A stretch of DNA of 64,000 bases, taken from positions 2,629,863-2,693,862 of the forward strand of contig ONZQ02000002.1 in NCBI GenBank assembly GCA_900312665.1. Reading direction: 5' to 3'. The notes beneath the pieces were generated by a model, which was given only the letters and a program-made list of their open reading frames with translations, ran no database searches and had not been told where the DNA came from. A program made the translations under genes and the position numbers. Shown here one piece after another: positions 46,733 through 56,889 of this stretch. Source of the DNA: Cephalotrichum gorgonifer (lineage: Eukaryota; Ascomycota; Sordariomycetes; Microascales; Microascaceae). Position 1 is the first letter of the stretch. The number at the start of each line of letters is the position of its first letter.

Positions 46733-47149
46733 TTATTTCTTGGCCTCAGAGCTGCCGGAGACACCAGAGGAACCTCCAAACCCACTCGTGTTGGTGGATC
46801 CGCTGGCCGAAGTATAATGCGACCCGCCCTGGCCGTTGTTGTAGTAGGTGCTTCCATTGGGGTTCGAGTAGTAGTACGACCCGTTGCTAGATGCCGGAAG
46901 TGTTAACACCGGCAAACCCGGGACGGACGCGTCCCCGAGGAGCATGGGGCTCTTACGTGTTCGAGTAGTGGTAGCTGTTGGAGTTGGAGGCGCTGCTGCC
47001 GTAATCCCGGGCGCAGTAGTGGTTGCCCTGCGTGTCACTCTGTCAATAAATTTGGTGCGGATCGGGTCTGGAAAGGGGGATGCGGGACGGGCGGTGTCTT
47101 ACCTGGCTGTTAGTACCGGAGCTCTGTACGAGTAGCCTCTGTTAGACAT
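46733..47149 (-). CDS. Small Asn/Ser/Tyr-rich conserved fungal protein
   Basis: Minus-strand exons are 47103-47149, 46957-47037 and 46733-46886, giving 93 aa; introns are 65 and 70 nt. It starts MSNRGYSYRAP, continues TQGNHYCARDYGSS, and then carries aromatic Asn/Ser/Gly repeats (NSNSYHYSN, GSYYYSNPNGS, STYYNNGQGGS) before a Ser/Gly-rich basic end. This layout matches a short protein family I know from many filamentous ascomycetes with no assigned function. There is no signal peptide or membrane segment. The composition suggests a disordered, possibly self-associating protein. The first intron ends GACAGAG and must use the second AG (47038-47039) to keep the frame. The gene runs antisense, about 290 bp downstream of the dehydrogenase. 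Confidence 0.8.
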
Positions 47150-47380
47150 TCTGTTGGAAGTGGATGCGGTCGAGATGATATTTCCCGGATACAGCCGTGC
47201 TTGGCAAGATGTAATGGTTGGGCACAGATGGTGGATGGTGTGTAGGTCGAGAGTGGGGAGGAACAGGCTAGCAAGAGAAATGACACTCAGGGCTTTAAAT
47301 AGGCGTTCCACGTGTTTGCTGAGTCTACTGCGGGGTGATTGCTTTTATTGAAAGCAAGAGCCTTGATATATATTCAGCAC

Positions 47381-47416
47381 GAGCCTGTTTGTGTACACGA
47401 GCCTGTTTCTGTACAC
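47381..47416. repeat. 18-bp tandem duplication
   Basis: Two adjacent 18-bp copies of GAGCCTGTTTNTGTACAC, differing at one base. Confidence 0.9.
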
Positions 47417-47720
47417 GTGTACTGCAGGGTTGGCTGCCTTTCTAAAGGAAAGCAAGCAGTCCTTGTACTTTGGTAGGTCGAGAGCTTCCAGCGCCAACTT
47501 CGGGCCAAGCCCCTCTCGTGTTTTCTCAGGAACTTAGAAGTACTCAGATGATGCTATTGAATGCCACACAGATTCGGCCAGGCTGCGTTTCCCTGCGTAT
47601 AACTTGGCTTAGTAGAACGACGAGGAGGGAGTAAAGGCCACAACCTGGCGGGAATGATGTGGAAGAGGGGGGTGTCGGTGCCCAGCACCTACCCACCAGC
47701 AGGGACTGTAATGGAAGTCA

Positions 47721-47886
47721 AAAGCGTCCACCAAGCTCAAATTTGGCTCTCGAGGGTGGGGGTCAATGGGTAGATGCAGCAGGCTGCGGGAAGTTAACAG
47801 TCCAAAGCACCCACCATGCTTGCATTTGGCTCACGAGGATGGCGATCAACGGATAGCTGTGGCAGGTAATAGGAAGTTAATAACAT
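47721..47886. repeat. Diverged 83-bp tandem duplication
   Basis: Two adjacent copies begin AAAGCGTCCACC (47721) and AAAGCACCCACC (47804). Both continue through ATTTGGCTC, CGAGG, GGTAG or GGATAG, GCAGG and GAAGTTAA in the same order and spacing. Many differences are transitions, so the duplication is old. Confidence 0.8.
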
Positions 47887-48468
47887 GAGCAAACAGATAA
47901 TGAAGGGTGAAGTCTATCACTGCGGGGTCAGTGCCTCCAAGAGCGGGCGCTTACTAGGTCATCAGGTGCTGAAGACACTCCTGCTGGAGGGGCGGGTGGA
48001 ATGACAACTATGGTCTTCTAATTACTGTGATAATATCGGTGACCGAACTGAGTTTGATGCGGCTACCAAGAGGCTGTCCTGGTTGTACATTCCTTTACCT
48101 TGCGCCCTGCTTCATCCGGGTCGAGGGGCTACTCCGACTATCCTGTCTTGGTTCACCAGAAAGTATCTGTGATGTTCTTGGATGCGCCCTGTCTACTCAC
48201 CCTTTACTTGTTTAATAGCATCTAAATTGATCACTAATGGTGTCACCACGCCCCATCACGGCTGTGTATATGGAGCCGACTAGACTGAAAGCCTTAATTA
48301 CCGATAAGAATCGCTCCTAACTCTAGTCTGTTTATTAACGCGGCCGATTCGTCCAATACCTCCCCTTTACATATGAAATAATTGCCCCTACAGCTGACAT
48401 ATCTTGCCAATCATACCATTATCCCCAATTCGTCTTACCAGCCCCTCCCAGGAATCAGTCATTCTACT

Positions 48469-51400
48469 CTACTCCTCCACAATTACCTTCCGAAGCTTCC
48501 TCAACGTAACTGGTCCCGTCAAGCCAAAAGGCTTAAAGTCAACATTCTCATACATCCCAGGAAAGCGCGGGGGCCGCCCTACACTCTGAACCCAGTCCGC
48601 TCTGGCCTTCACAGCATTGAACAGGCTTGACGATACCTCCACCCTGATAGTGTTTCTCTCCGCCGAAAGGAATTCAGAAATATCGACTTCCGCATTTGTT
48701 GTGTCAATCGGTGGGAGCAACTTGTCATTAACCCAGGCACGAATGGTATTCAAGACGGGGCCGAAGTGTAGGAACACGGCATCCCGCTTGGAATTCTCGA
48801 GAAAGCCATCCTGCAAGGAGAAGGCAGTTGTGTAGATGCCAACACCCGATACATTACGGACCTCGGGGATGTCGGTCCAAGGCACAAGGCTGGCCTGTGG
48901 TCCAAGGGCGATCGTCTCGACGACAGACCGAGAGCTAGATTCGTCCGAACCTGGAACCCAGGACTCGATTGTGAGGTTCCACGAGTTGAGGCTGATGCGA
49001 GGTGAGGCCCCGGTACATTTGGAACCTTTGAGTGCTACTTCCTTCCCAGTAGAAAGAGTCAATGTACCCGCATTTTCGGTGATGTATGCAATGAGCCCAT
49101 CGTCCGGGCCACGCTCAACCTTTTCAATGTTGGCAGAATGCGAAGTAACATGTATAGGGACCTCAGCTCCCGGGTTGGTGACGAACGCGAAGATGGTGGT
49201 CTGTCTCGCGGACAAGGTAACGGAGAAGGACAAACCATCCTCAGATCGGTCATACACGACAACTTCTAACTGCTCTCCGGTCCAAGCGTCAAGTCTGTAA
49301 GGAATCCTATCGGCGCTGGCTTGGAACTTAAGCTTGAAGGTGTCTTCCTCGCCTTCATTGTAGAAGAATACGAAGTCGGCGTCATCCGTAGCTCTCCAGA
49401 CCGAGTACAAGCCGGAAGTTTTGGAGTCGACACCAACTCGTGGTTTCAACCCCTGACCGAGAAGAGAGTCTGAGAGTAGCTCGGATTCGGTTACAAACTT
49501 GACGTTCTCGTTGTATGTTTCCACAGATGACATGGCCTCCGAAACGATGTCTTGGCCTTCGGATCCGATTGTGGTATTAGGTAGCGCCCCTAAGACGAAA
49601 ATTGGAATCCCATTCTTGGCAAAGTCCAGGACACTCAAGGCAGCATCGGGCGTTATGTACTGTTGATTGTTGAAGACCAAGGCTTGATAGCTGGGTCCCA
49701 CTGGCGCCAAAACACCCTCCGCGACTACTGCGTGCTCGGAGGATAAACTGTCCGACCCTAGGTACTCATATGTATAGCCTTTTCAGTTAGCATAGAACGT
49801 CAACACGCGACAACCAGTTATATGACCCTTACCCACAGCTCTCAAGTCATCAGACTCGTATCCAAGTGCCATCGTCCAAGGCTCGTCGTGATGATAGATC
49901 GCAATATCCCTCTTCGGGGTACCCTTTTGCAGGACCAGCTGATTCCTCGCAGTGTATGCCATAGATTCTTGAATATACAGCCAATCCGGTATCCGCGGAC
50001 CCCACATGTCGCCAAAGCCGTACTCCAAGACGGTGTAACCGGGCCAGGTTGACATATACTCGCCGCCGTAAGGCATTCCGTGGACCGACATGACATTGAC
50101 TCCCCCGGCGAAGGACATTCGGAAAAGATTGACAAGATCCTGGGCTGATGTACTGTAGGCACCATTCATACTAGCGCCGACTTCAGACGAAATTATCTTC
50201 CTCCCGCTCAGATGCGCGGCTCCTGTAAATTGGTTCAAGTGGTCGATTTCCGGGAATGCAAGAGTTTCTGTTTCGGGAGCTCCAACGGCCGGAACGCTCG
50301 CGCGCTGACGGATATGTTAGAATAAGAATCCATGATGTGGCCGCATTGACATACCATATCTAGCGGGAGATTATAGGCAACTTGAGCATTGAACGTTAGC
50401 CCAAGGGACTGTGACCACAGCTCGATGGTTTCCAGGTACTCTTGGTAGCCGTCATTCAGAGTGAGGCGGTAGTCTTGCAGATACTTGCTCTGGCCGGAGT
50501 TCATGGTATCGAGGACATACGTCTTGTTGTACGGGGGGTAACCGGCCCTCATGACATTGGACTGGTGGAACATCAAGGGGAGGTACCTTGTAGGATTATA
50601 GCCGCGATTAGCCTCGAAACGATCCATGAACCCCTGGGCCCACCAGAGGGCAGAGGACATTTCCAAACTATCCTCCCAGGCTTGAATCACAGCGCTGTTA
50701 GTGTCGGAAGTAGATTAGGCCGTATCTAGGGTTTGGTGTGCTCACTATGTTCACCAGCTGTCTTGAGTAGTTCCTTGACGTCAACATCTAACACATGGCC
50801 CTCCCAGAACTCGGTGACCAGGTTCGCCCCAGAGGCGCTGAAGTGATCGGTGATCCATGACCCGTTTCCAATGATATCCGTGGCCAGTTCCGTAGCATCG
50901 ACAGAACGCTGGTTTGTGTACCGCTCGTAAACCGCAAAGAGAGTGTAATTCGAGAAGCCAGAGGGTGCGGTCCAGGTAAGCTTCCCATCAACGACTTGCT
51001 CGGTCAAGTCCGTCAAACTTGTCTCGTCCAGGACGACGTGGAAAAATTGATGTTCAGGGAATCTGGGGTCATTCACCGGTGTATCTGTAGCACAGATGGG
51101 TTAAAAACAGACTCAATTGTCAGTAAAGGGCACAGGGGTAGCATCTCACCAGATTTAACACCTCCCGCAACGACAGCGAGCAACGTGCTTGGTCCCCAAT
51201 TCTCATGACTATGCATAAAGTTGGCCAGCTCACCAAGACCAAAGTTGTAAAGTGTGTTCGCCTCGGGAATTTCCCCGTCGAACAACTCTCCACCTTGTAT
51301 CGTGGCCTCGCCATAGACAAGCTGCATCGCAAGCCCAGGTGTTAACGGCTCGGCTGGAACACCTTGACCTTGGTTCCCCCCGAGCGAGAAGTCGAACGTT

Positions 51401-51789
51401 AGGCCGGCAGCATTAGCAGCCTCTGCGGCGGCCACGAAAACATCCTTGAATTGTGATCCACCAAAGCCAAACTCATCCCATGGCGGGAGTGAGGGATCGC
51501 GGAAGCCATAGTTATAGTAAGGGCAGAACAGAAGTCCACCTGCTCCAACGGCATCCAGGGCATTGATGTCTTTGACTACCTCGTCGATGTCGACACTAGC
51601 GTCGGGAAACCTAGTGCAGCCGTGTCAGCAGAATTTGCGAAGGTACCCCTAGACGGTAAGAGTAAGATACCAATATCTGAACTTGACCCCGTAATCTTTC
51701 GGTGGGGAAGGGAAATCAGGCAAGATCGAGGCACTGGAAGCAAGGCAGGCAAATGCCACGGCCCCATAGAGTGTACGAGAGAATGCCAT
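48469..51789 (-). CDS. Secreted GH106-like glycoside hydrolase (alpha-L-rhamnosidase type)
   Basis: Minus-strand exons are 51671-51789, 51150-51610, 50746-51084, 50355-50680, 49833-50304 and 48469-49778, giving 1008 aa; introns are 50-65 nt. A signal peptide (MAFSRTLYGAVAFACLASSAS) is followed by RYWFPDASVDIDEV, with the VGAGGLLFCPYYNYG strand typical of the family. Central blocks such as WEDSLEM, APETETLAF and RKIISSEVGAS follow, then a C-terminal beta-rich, lectin-like part. Fungal proteins with these blocks are placed with GH106 alpha-L-rhamnosidases; rhamnogalacturonan side chains are the likely target, but family assignment is from memory. Intron 3 must use the AG at 50681-50682, with an ACTAAC branch site upstream; the AG 14 bp earlier breaks the frame and loses the WEDS block. 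The gene is divergent from the GDSL esterase. Confidence 0.85.
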
Positions 51790-52785
51790 CGATGCAACTG
51801 ATCAAACAGAATCCTTTGCAGATAGTGAATACATGTATTAACGAACATGCACAGTCTCCATAACAAGAGGAAAGGTGCGGAGCGTCCAAATAAATACCCC
51901 ATCTACACCATGGTGATTATAAGAGCTCCTATCAAGTTCAACAGCGCACTCACATGCCAAATAAAGGAACTGAGTTAAGATCATCGTCTCCCAAACTACC
52001 ATCATCGCTGACTGCATAATAAATACCGAACTCCTATCGTTCTCAGCCCTGTTAACTTCTATTCCTAGCTTGAAGTTAGCTCTATCGTTGCACGGGGCTG
52101 AGCTGGATCTTGGCGGAAGGGAGTGGCGTAATCTCCCCGCGCACTTGGCTTCCCAGAAGAGTTAGACGTCCGTATCTCCCAGCCTTAGTATCCAGAGTCT
52201 TGTCAGCTTGGTAGAATACTAGGGGAACTTCTGGGTGAGACCTGGCGCATCTTGATGCACTTCTAGACGAAGGATCGAAGCTGGGCATTTGGGGCTGATC
52301 GGTGCTGACAGCCTACCCGAGATGAGATATCTTGGCGTGAGATACTGCCTTATGAGCCGAGCGGGTCCTCGCGCACTTAAATTCCACTTTGGGAAGGTTT
52401 TGGCCCCCACAACCTGAAAGACGGACATAGAATGTGGCGCATGCAGGACGAGGACGGGGAACTAGCTCGCGGTCTATCACCACTTGATGGGAATTAAAGG
52501 AAAATTATGAGTCGTATTGTAGTTTCTACTGTATGAAGCCATTAGTTGCGTATTTTTTGTCTTCTAATAGAAAGATTAAGGGGAACGCCGGCGACACTGC
52601 CTCATGTTATATCTAAGAGATCGAAAGAAATAGCGGTCGGTCTCTCCTTCCGTCATGAGTATATAAGACTGGCGCTTTTCTCTATGTCCTTGAAATATAA
52701 TATCTATCAAACCACCTCACTCGTTACTCTTCAAGCCAATACAGCACCATTTCAGCAGCCTCCGCTACCATCGTCTACGTCCATA
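51790..52785. promoter_or_regulatory. Shared divergent promoter with CreA-type motifs
   Basis: About 1 kb separates the starts of the GH106-like gene (minus) and the GDSL esterase (plus). TATATAAG at 52660-52667 is a TATA element 119 bp upstream of the esterase ATG. A TATTTATT-type element (minus strand) near 51889-51896 lies about 100 bp upstream of the GH106 start. CCCCGC (52135-52140) and CCCCAC (52405-52410) are reverse-strand SYGGRG CreA/CRE1 motifs. Co-regulation and glucose repression are inferred. Confidence 0.5.
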
Positions 52786-53881
52786 ATGAAGGGTGCCTTT
52801 TCCTTTGCCTCAATGGCGACCATCGCCACAGCGTCTTGCCTCAAGTTCCAGAACCTCGTCTCATTTGGAGACAGCATCACCGATGAGGGCCGTCTGCCCT
52901 ACTTCGTCAACAATGGCGAATTGCCTCCAGCCGGTATGATAGTTCCGCCAAACAATAAGACTGCTAGTGGAGGCCAGTCGTGGCCGCGATTTGTCGCCCA
53001 GAAGGCGGGCGTTAATAGTCTCAACTACGCCATTGGGGGCGCCGTCTGCTCCAACGAGCTTGTCCCGCGGTATAACCCTGACTTTTGGGGCGAAGAACCG
53101 ATGCCAGCCATCATGGACAACGAAATCCCGACTTATCTTGCCGAACTCGAGCTAGATTTCTATGAGGGCGGTCGAACAGCCGACAACACCGTCTACACCT
53201 TGTGGATCGGGACGAACGACATGGGCAGCCTGGGATACCTCTCTGACCAACAGGCTCCCGGAAAAACAATCACTGATTTTGTGGAATGCAACTGGGAGAT
53301 CTTCGACGTGATCTATGAAACCGGCGGCCGGCACTTTGTGCTCTTCAACGTGTTCCCATACGATCAAGCACCACTCTACAACCTTCCGGAGCGAGGTGGG
53401 CGTCCGGACCCGGCGTTCAATCCAGGGAAGACTGAAACCAACATGACATTGTTTTATGTCAAGGCCCAACAATACAGCACGAGCATCAACACCATGTTCG
53501 ACTACGGGGCCCCATTCCAGCTCCTTACTGAGAATCGCTGGCCCGGCGTGACCTTGACGGTTGTCGACATCCACAGTCTGATGTCCGATATCATTGCCTC
53601 CCCCGAGGGGCATCTCGAGGCTCCGGCTAATGTGACGGGCGTTTATACGGTTTGCAAGGACCTGTTAGGCCTCCACTGCATCGACAGCGAAGAGTCAAAG
53701 GACAGCTTCATGTTCTACGATGATCTCCACCCGTCAGAGCGAATGGGTAAGTAACTCGGTCCCTCTAGACTGCTGCATTCTGTGCTGACCCGGCATAACA
53801 GAGGAAATATTCGCGGACGAATTCCTCAAGGCGCTTGCCGGGACGTCCGAGTACGCCAAAACTTATAAGTCTCACAAATAG
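52786..53881 (+). CDS. Secreted GDSL esterase (CE16 acetylesterase-like)
   Basis: Exons are 52786-53746 and 53802-53881, giving 346 aa; the intron is 55 nt. The ATG at 52786 is chosen because it opens a signal peptide (MKGAFSFASMATIATASC); the frame extends 80 codons further upstream but overlaps the TATA element. SGNH blocks are visible: catalytic Ser in SFGDSITDEG, Gly in YAIGGAVC, Asn in WIGTNDMG, and the Asp/His pair in DDLHPSE. The fold and length fit secreted carbohydrate esterases of the CE16 type, which remove acetyl groups from oligosaccharides of hemicellulose or pectin. The neighbouring GH106-like enzyme suggests pectin-derived substrates. The short second exon supplies a Lys-rich C-terminus. 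Confidence 0.92.
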
Positions 53882-54778
53882 AAGGGAGTGCCTGGAAATT
53901 TGGACGAGGGAGCAGTGACGCCCGTGGGGTTAATTGCCGCACCCTTGTCTTGTCTTCCGTGATCCAATATTGCTCCTCCTCTGGGGAGCGTCCTGTCTTT
54001 ACTGCAGAAGCTGGTTTCGTGTTAAAATACTTCGATTCTCGGGGGAGGTATGGGTGTGGTTTTAGAATAGTCAACTCTAATTGTCGCCGTTCGTCCCTAT
54101 AAGTCATTGGCCCCCGTGGGTCACGTTACTCATGAGAGAGAACATCTTCGTGACATTGCAGGTTTCGAACTGCTCCTAACCCTTCGTTGCATCCTCAACC
54201 TTAAGGTCGTTAATGATGAAAAAACTAGGCCGTGTGTTGCCTGATGTGACTAGAAGAGCAAGTTTCAGTATCACATGGTTGTCCACAGTTTCAGCACGGT
54301 TTGCAGACAGTTTAGCAGACTGTGGTCCAGACTTCTCCTTGTTGGCAAAGCAAGTTTTTGTTCCACCCAAGAAGCAAAAACGGTAACACTTCCGTCTTGG
54401 TCCTGCGAGTTATCTCTCGGGTGCACTCAACATAAGCGCCAAGGATACGTTTGGTTGGGCAGCGCACTTCTCTTCCATACTGGGCTAGCGGAACCATGCA
54501 CTAGAGCGGGGGGTTGTCTTGGCCTAGTGACACAAGCCCAGGTCGATCATTCGCAGCTGTATACCTGCCACGCCATATATTCCACCATGCAGCCCGGTAG
54601 TGTCTGCACCCGGGAGCCTCAAACTATCACCACCCCCTTCATATGAAAAGCCCGCTGTATCTGTTTGACACTAACCCAAGTATACTTGACCGGAAGCAGA
54701 AATAGTCTGCGCAGGGCGTCACGAGAACTCCCCAAACCTGGCCGCTAGTTTGTTTTTGTGCCGTCACGAGCCTAATCG
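53882..54778. other. Intergenic region
   Basis: 3' flank of the esterase and promoter of the zinc-cluster regulator, both on the plus strand. No gene or repeat recognised. Confidence 0.5.
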
Positions 54779-56378
54779 ATGGTTGGAATCCCTGGTAAAT
54801 CTAAAGGCTGCAATACCTGCCGGCGTCGAAAGAAAGGTGTATGTCTCCACAAAGGACGTGGTAGCAAACCCGGTTACTGATTCGGTGTTCAGTGCGATCT
54901 CGAGCGGCCGGTATGCGGGCAATGCAAGAAGCTGAACCTCCACTGCGCGGGCTATGAACGCGAGACCATCTGGGTCAACTTGTCCCCGGACACCGGTCTC
55001 GTCCAGCGCCCCAAACGGACGAACTCGCCCACCATTACGTTGCCGGACGCCTTTGCAAGGTCCGCATACCACGAACGGTACCTCGGCATGTTCTGGCAGT
55101 CGTACCTCCCTGCCGGCAGGGCTTTCCCGTTCGAGTCTACCCGTTTCATGTCGGGTGGGTGGATGAATGAACTCCATACACTATCCTGCAAGGACAATGA
55201 CAGCCTGGCGAAGAAAATTCTCTTGGCGATCTCTCTGGCGACTATTGGCCGCCGAGACAAGCAGCCCTGGATGGTTGAAAACGGAATACAACTTTACGGT
55301 ACTAGCCTGGCGGCTCTAGCTCACCAGCTAGAGACGCCTCTAGGTTTGGCAGACGACAACAACTTCGTAGCGTCGAAGCTGTTATCTCTGTACGAGGTGA
55401 GACCCGCCAAGGTTACCGTTTTGACAATATAGCTGGTAGACTAATGTTCTCTCCGGAAGATTCTCCACGGGCACGACCACCAAGACCGAATCTATCAAAC
55501 AAAAAAGTGGCATCTGCACCTAAAAGGGGAGCTAGGCTTTCTGGAATATCGCGGGCCGGAGAGCTTCACCGCAGGCTACGCTCACCAATTATTCGTGGAT
55601 GGACGAATGACGCAGGTACTCTATCGTGCTCGGTCTCCAGAATGAACAAGCACTCCTAACATTTGTGTATCAGATAGCGTCCTCTCTTGGAAGCGGCAAG
55701 GGCGCTTTTCTTAACGAACCGGAATGGAGAACAATTCCGTGGAAAGATATCCCGAAAACACCGAAGGATTTTCTCGGGGATATCTTCGCCGAGGTCCCGG
55801 GCATCTTTGCCGAACTCGATGAGCTGAGGACAACCACCGACGCCGACATCATGGATATACGGCAGCAGGCCTTGATACTGAAATGTCAACGGTTGGAGAG
55901 AGAGTGGGTCAATTGGGGTCGAGAGCACACCCCAACCACATCACCGATTATTTCTGGAACAGCCCAAACGGCGAACATCTGGAGTCATTTTGCTTCGGCA
56001 ACGATCATGTCAGCCTACTGGAGTACTGGTATCTTCATACTGGCAACACTGAACTTGGCATCAGGCACCCAAGACCTAGGGGTAGCGCTAGCCCGAATGG
56101 ACCCAAGAGTATGCTGTCGGAAGCTCGCCGAGATCATCCCCACCTTCCTAAGCGAGCACTCTGGGGACTTTGGCATACACGGATCGGTTTCCGCCTCCAT
56201 CATAGCACTCCTTTACCTGGATGAAGTTGACCATGGCTTCATGTCCCCCGAAGCGCGATCCTTCTACACCGCATTTTCCAAGAACAAGAACGGAAAGATC
56301 ATCCACTCCTTCGTAAACAGTTTCCGTCAACAGTTCAGCGCGCGAGGAGTACGGCTGTTTGCACCGGTATTTACCTAA
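54779..56378 (+). CDS. Zn(II)2Cys6 transcription factor
   Basis: Exons are 54779-54838, 54893-55396, 55460-55615 and 55674-56378, giving 474 aa; introns are 54, 63 and 58 nt and all phase 0. The binuclear zinc cluster is split by the first intron: splicing joins GCNTCRRRKKG to CDLERPVCGQCKKLNLHC, giving C-x2-C-x6-C-x6-C-x2-C-x6-C exactly as the family requires. A fungal-specific regulatory region follows, with helical blocks such as SLAKKILLAISLATIGR, and the C-terminus ends in VRLFAPVFT. The protein should bind CGG-type half-sites as a dimer. It lies 0.9 kb downstream of the GDSL esterase on the same strand and is a candidate regulator of the esterase/GH106 pair. Introns 2 and 3 were placed by continuity of the coding frame. 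Confidence 0.9.
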
Positions 56379-56889
56379 GATGATAAGGCGGCCCACAGTT
56401 TGGACGAGAAGAGAGAATTATGTTCTGCAACGGCCACACCGCTGACCCAGTTCATGCCATCCCTCGCGGCCAATGCAAAACAAATCGCGGAAAATATAGA
56501 TGTGTATGTTTTCTGCACACCGGTATAACCCTGAGTCAAGAAAGGATATTTACTTGTCAGGTTTGATGGATGGACCAGCCGTACGAGTAGAAAGAGTTCA
56601 CTTTGTTTGGAGAACTGGATAATTGACCATCTGACAGAATCTGTGCCATTGAGGCGAAAAGAAATTCACATGGGAGACATAACTTGAGGAGAAAGCACAT
56701 GAAGGAATTTAGAACCAGTTTTAATGAAACTAAAGCCTCATGCGTGTTTGCGGGTGTATTCATGGGTACAAATAGTTATTGAACCAGTCCCTAGCCCACC
56801 CCAACACTGAGAGGGTTGTTCTCTTGTCCAGGGTGCCTCGGCATAGCAGCCGCCCTCAATGACATCTTCAACCACCGGTCGTTTTGTAC
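56379..56889. other. Convergent intergenic region
   Basis: Shared 3' region of the zinc-cluster regulator (plus) and the Gln/Tyr-rich protein (minus). No gene seen. Confidence 0.5.

Larger units (their letters stand above)
47150..48468. other. Intergenic region with tandem repeats
   Basis: Contains the promoter of the small Asn/Ser/Tyr-rich gene and two tandem repeats listed separately. No gene seen. Confidence 0.5.
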
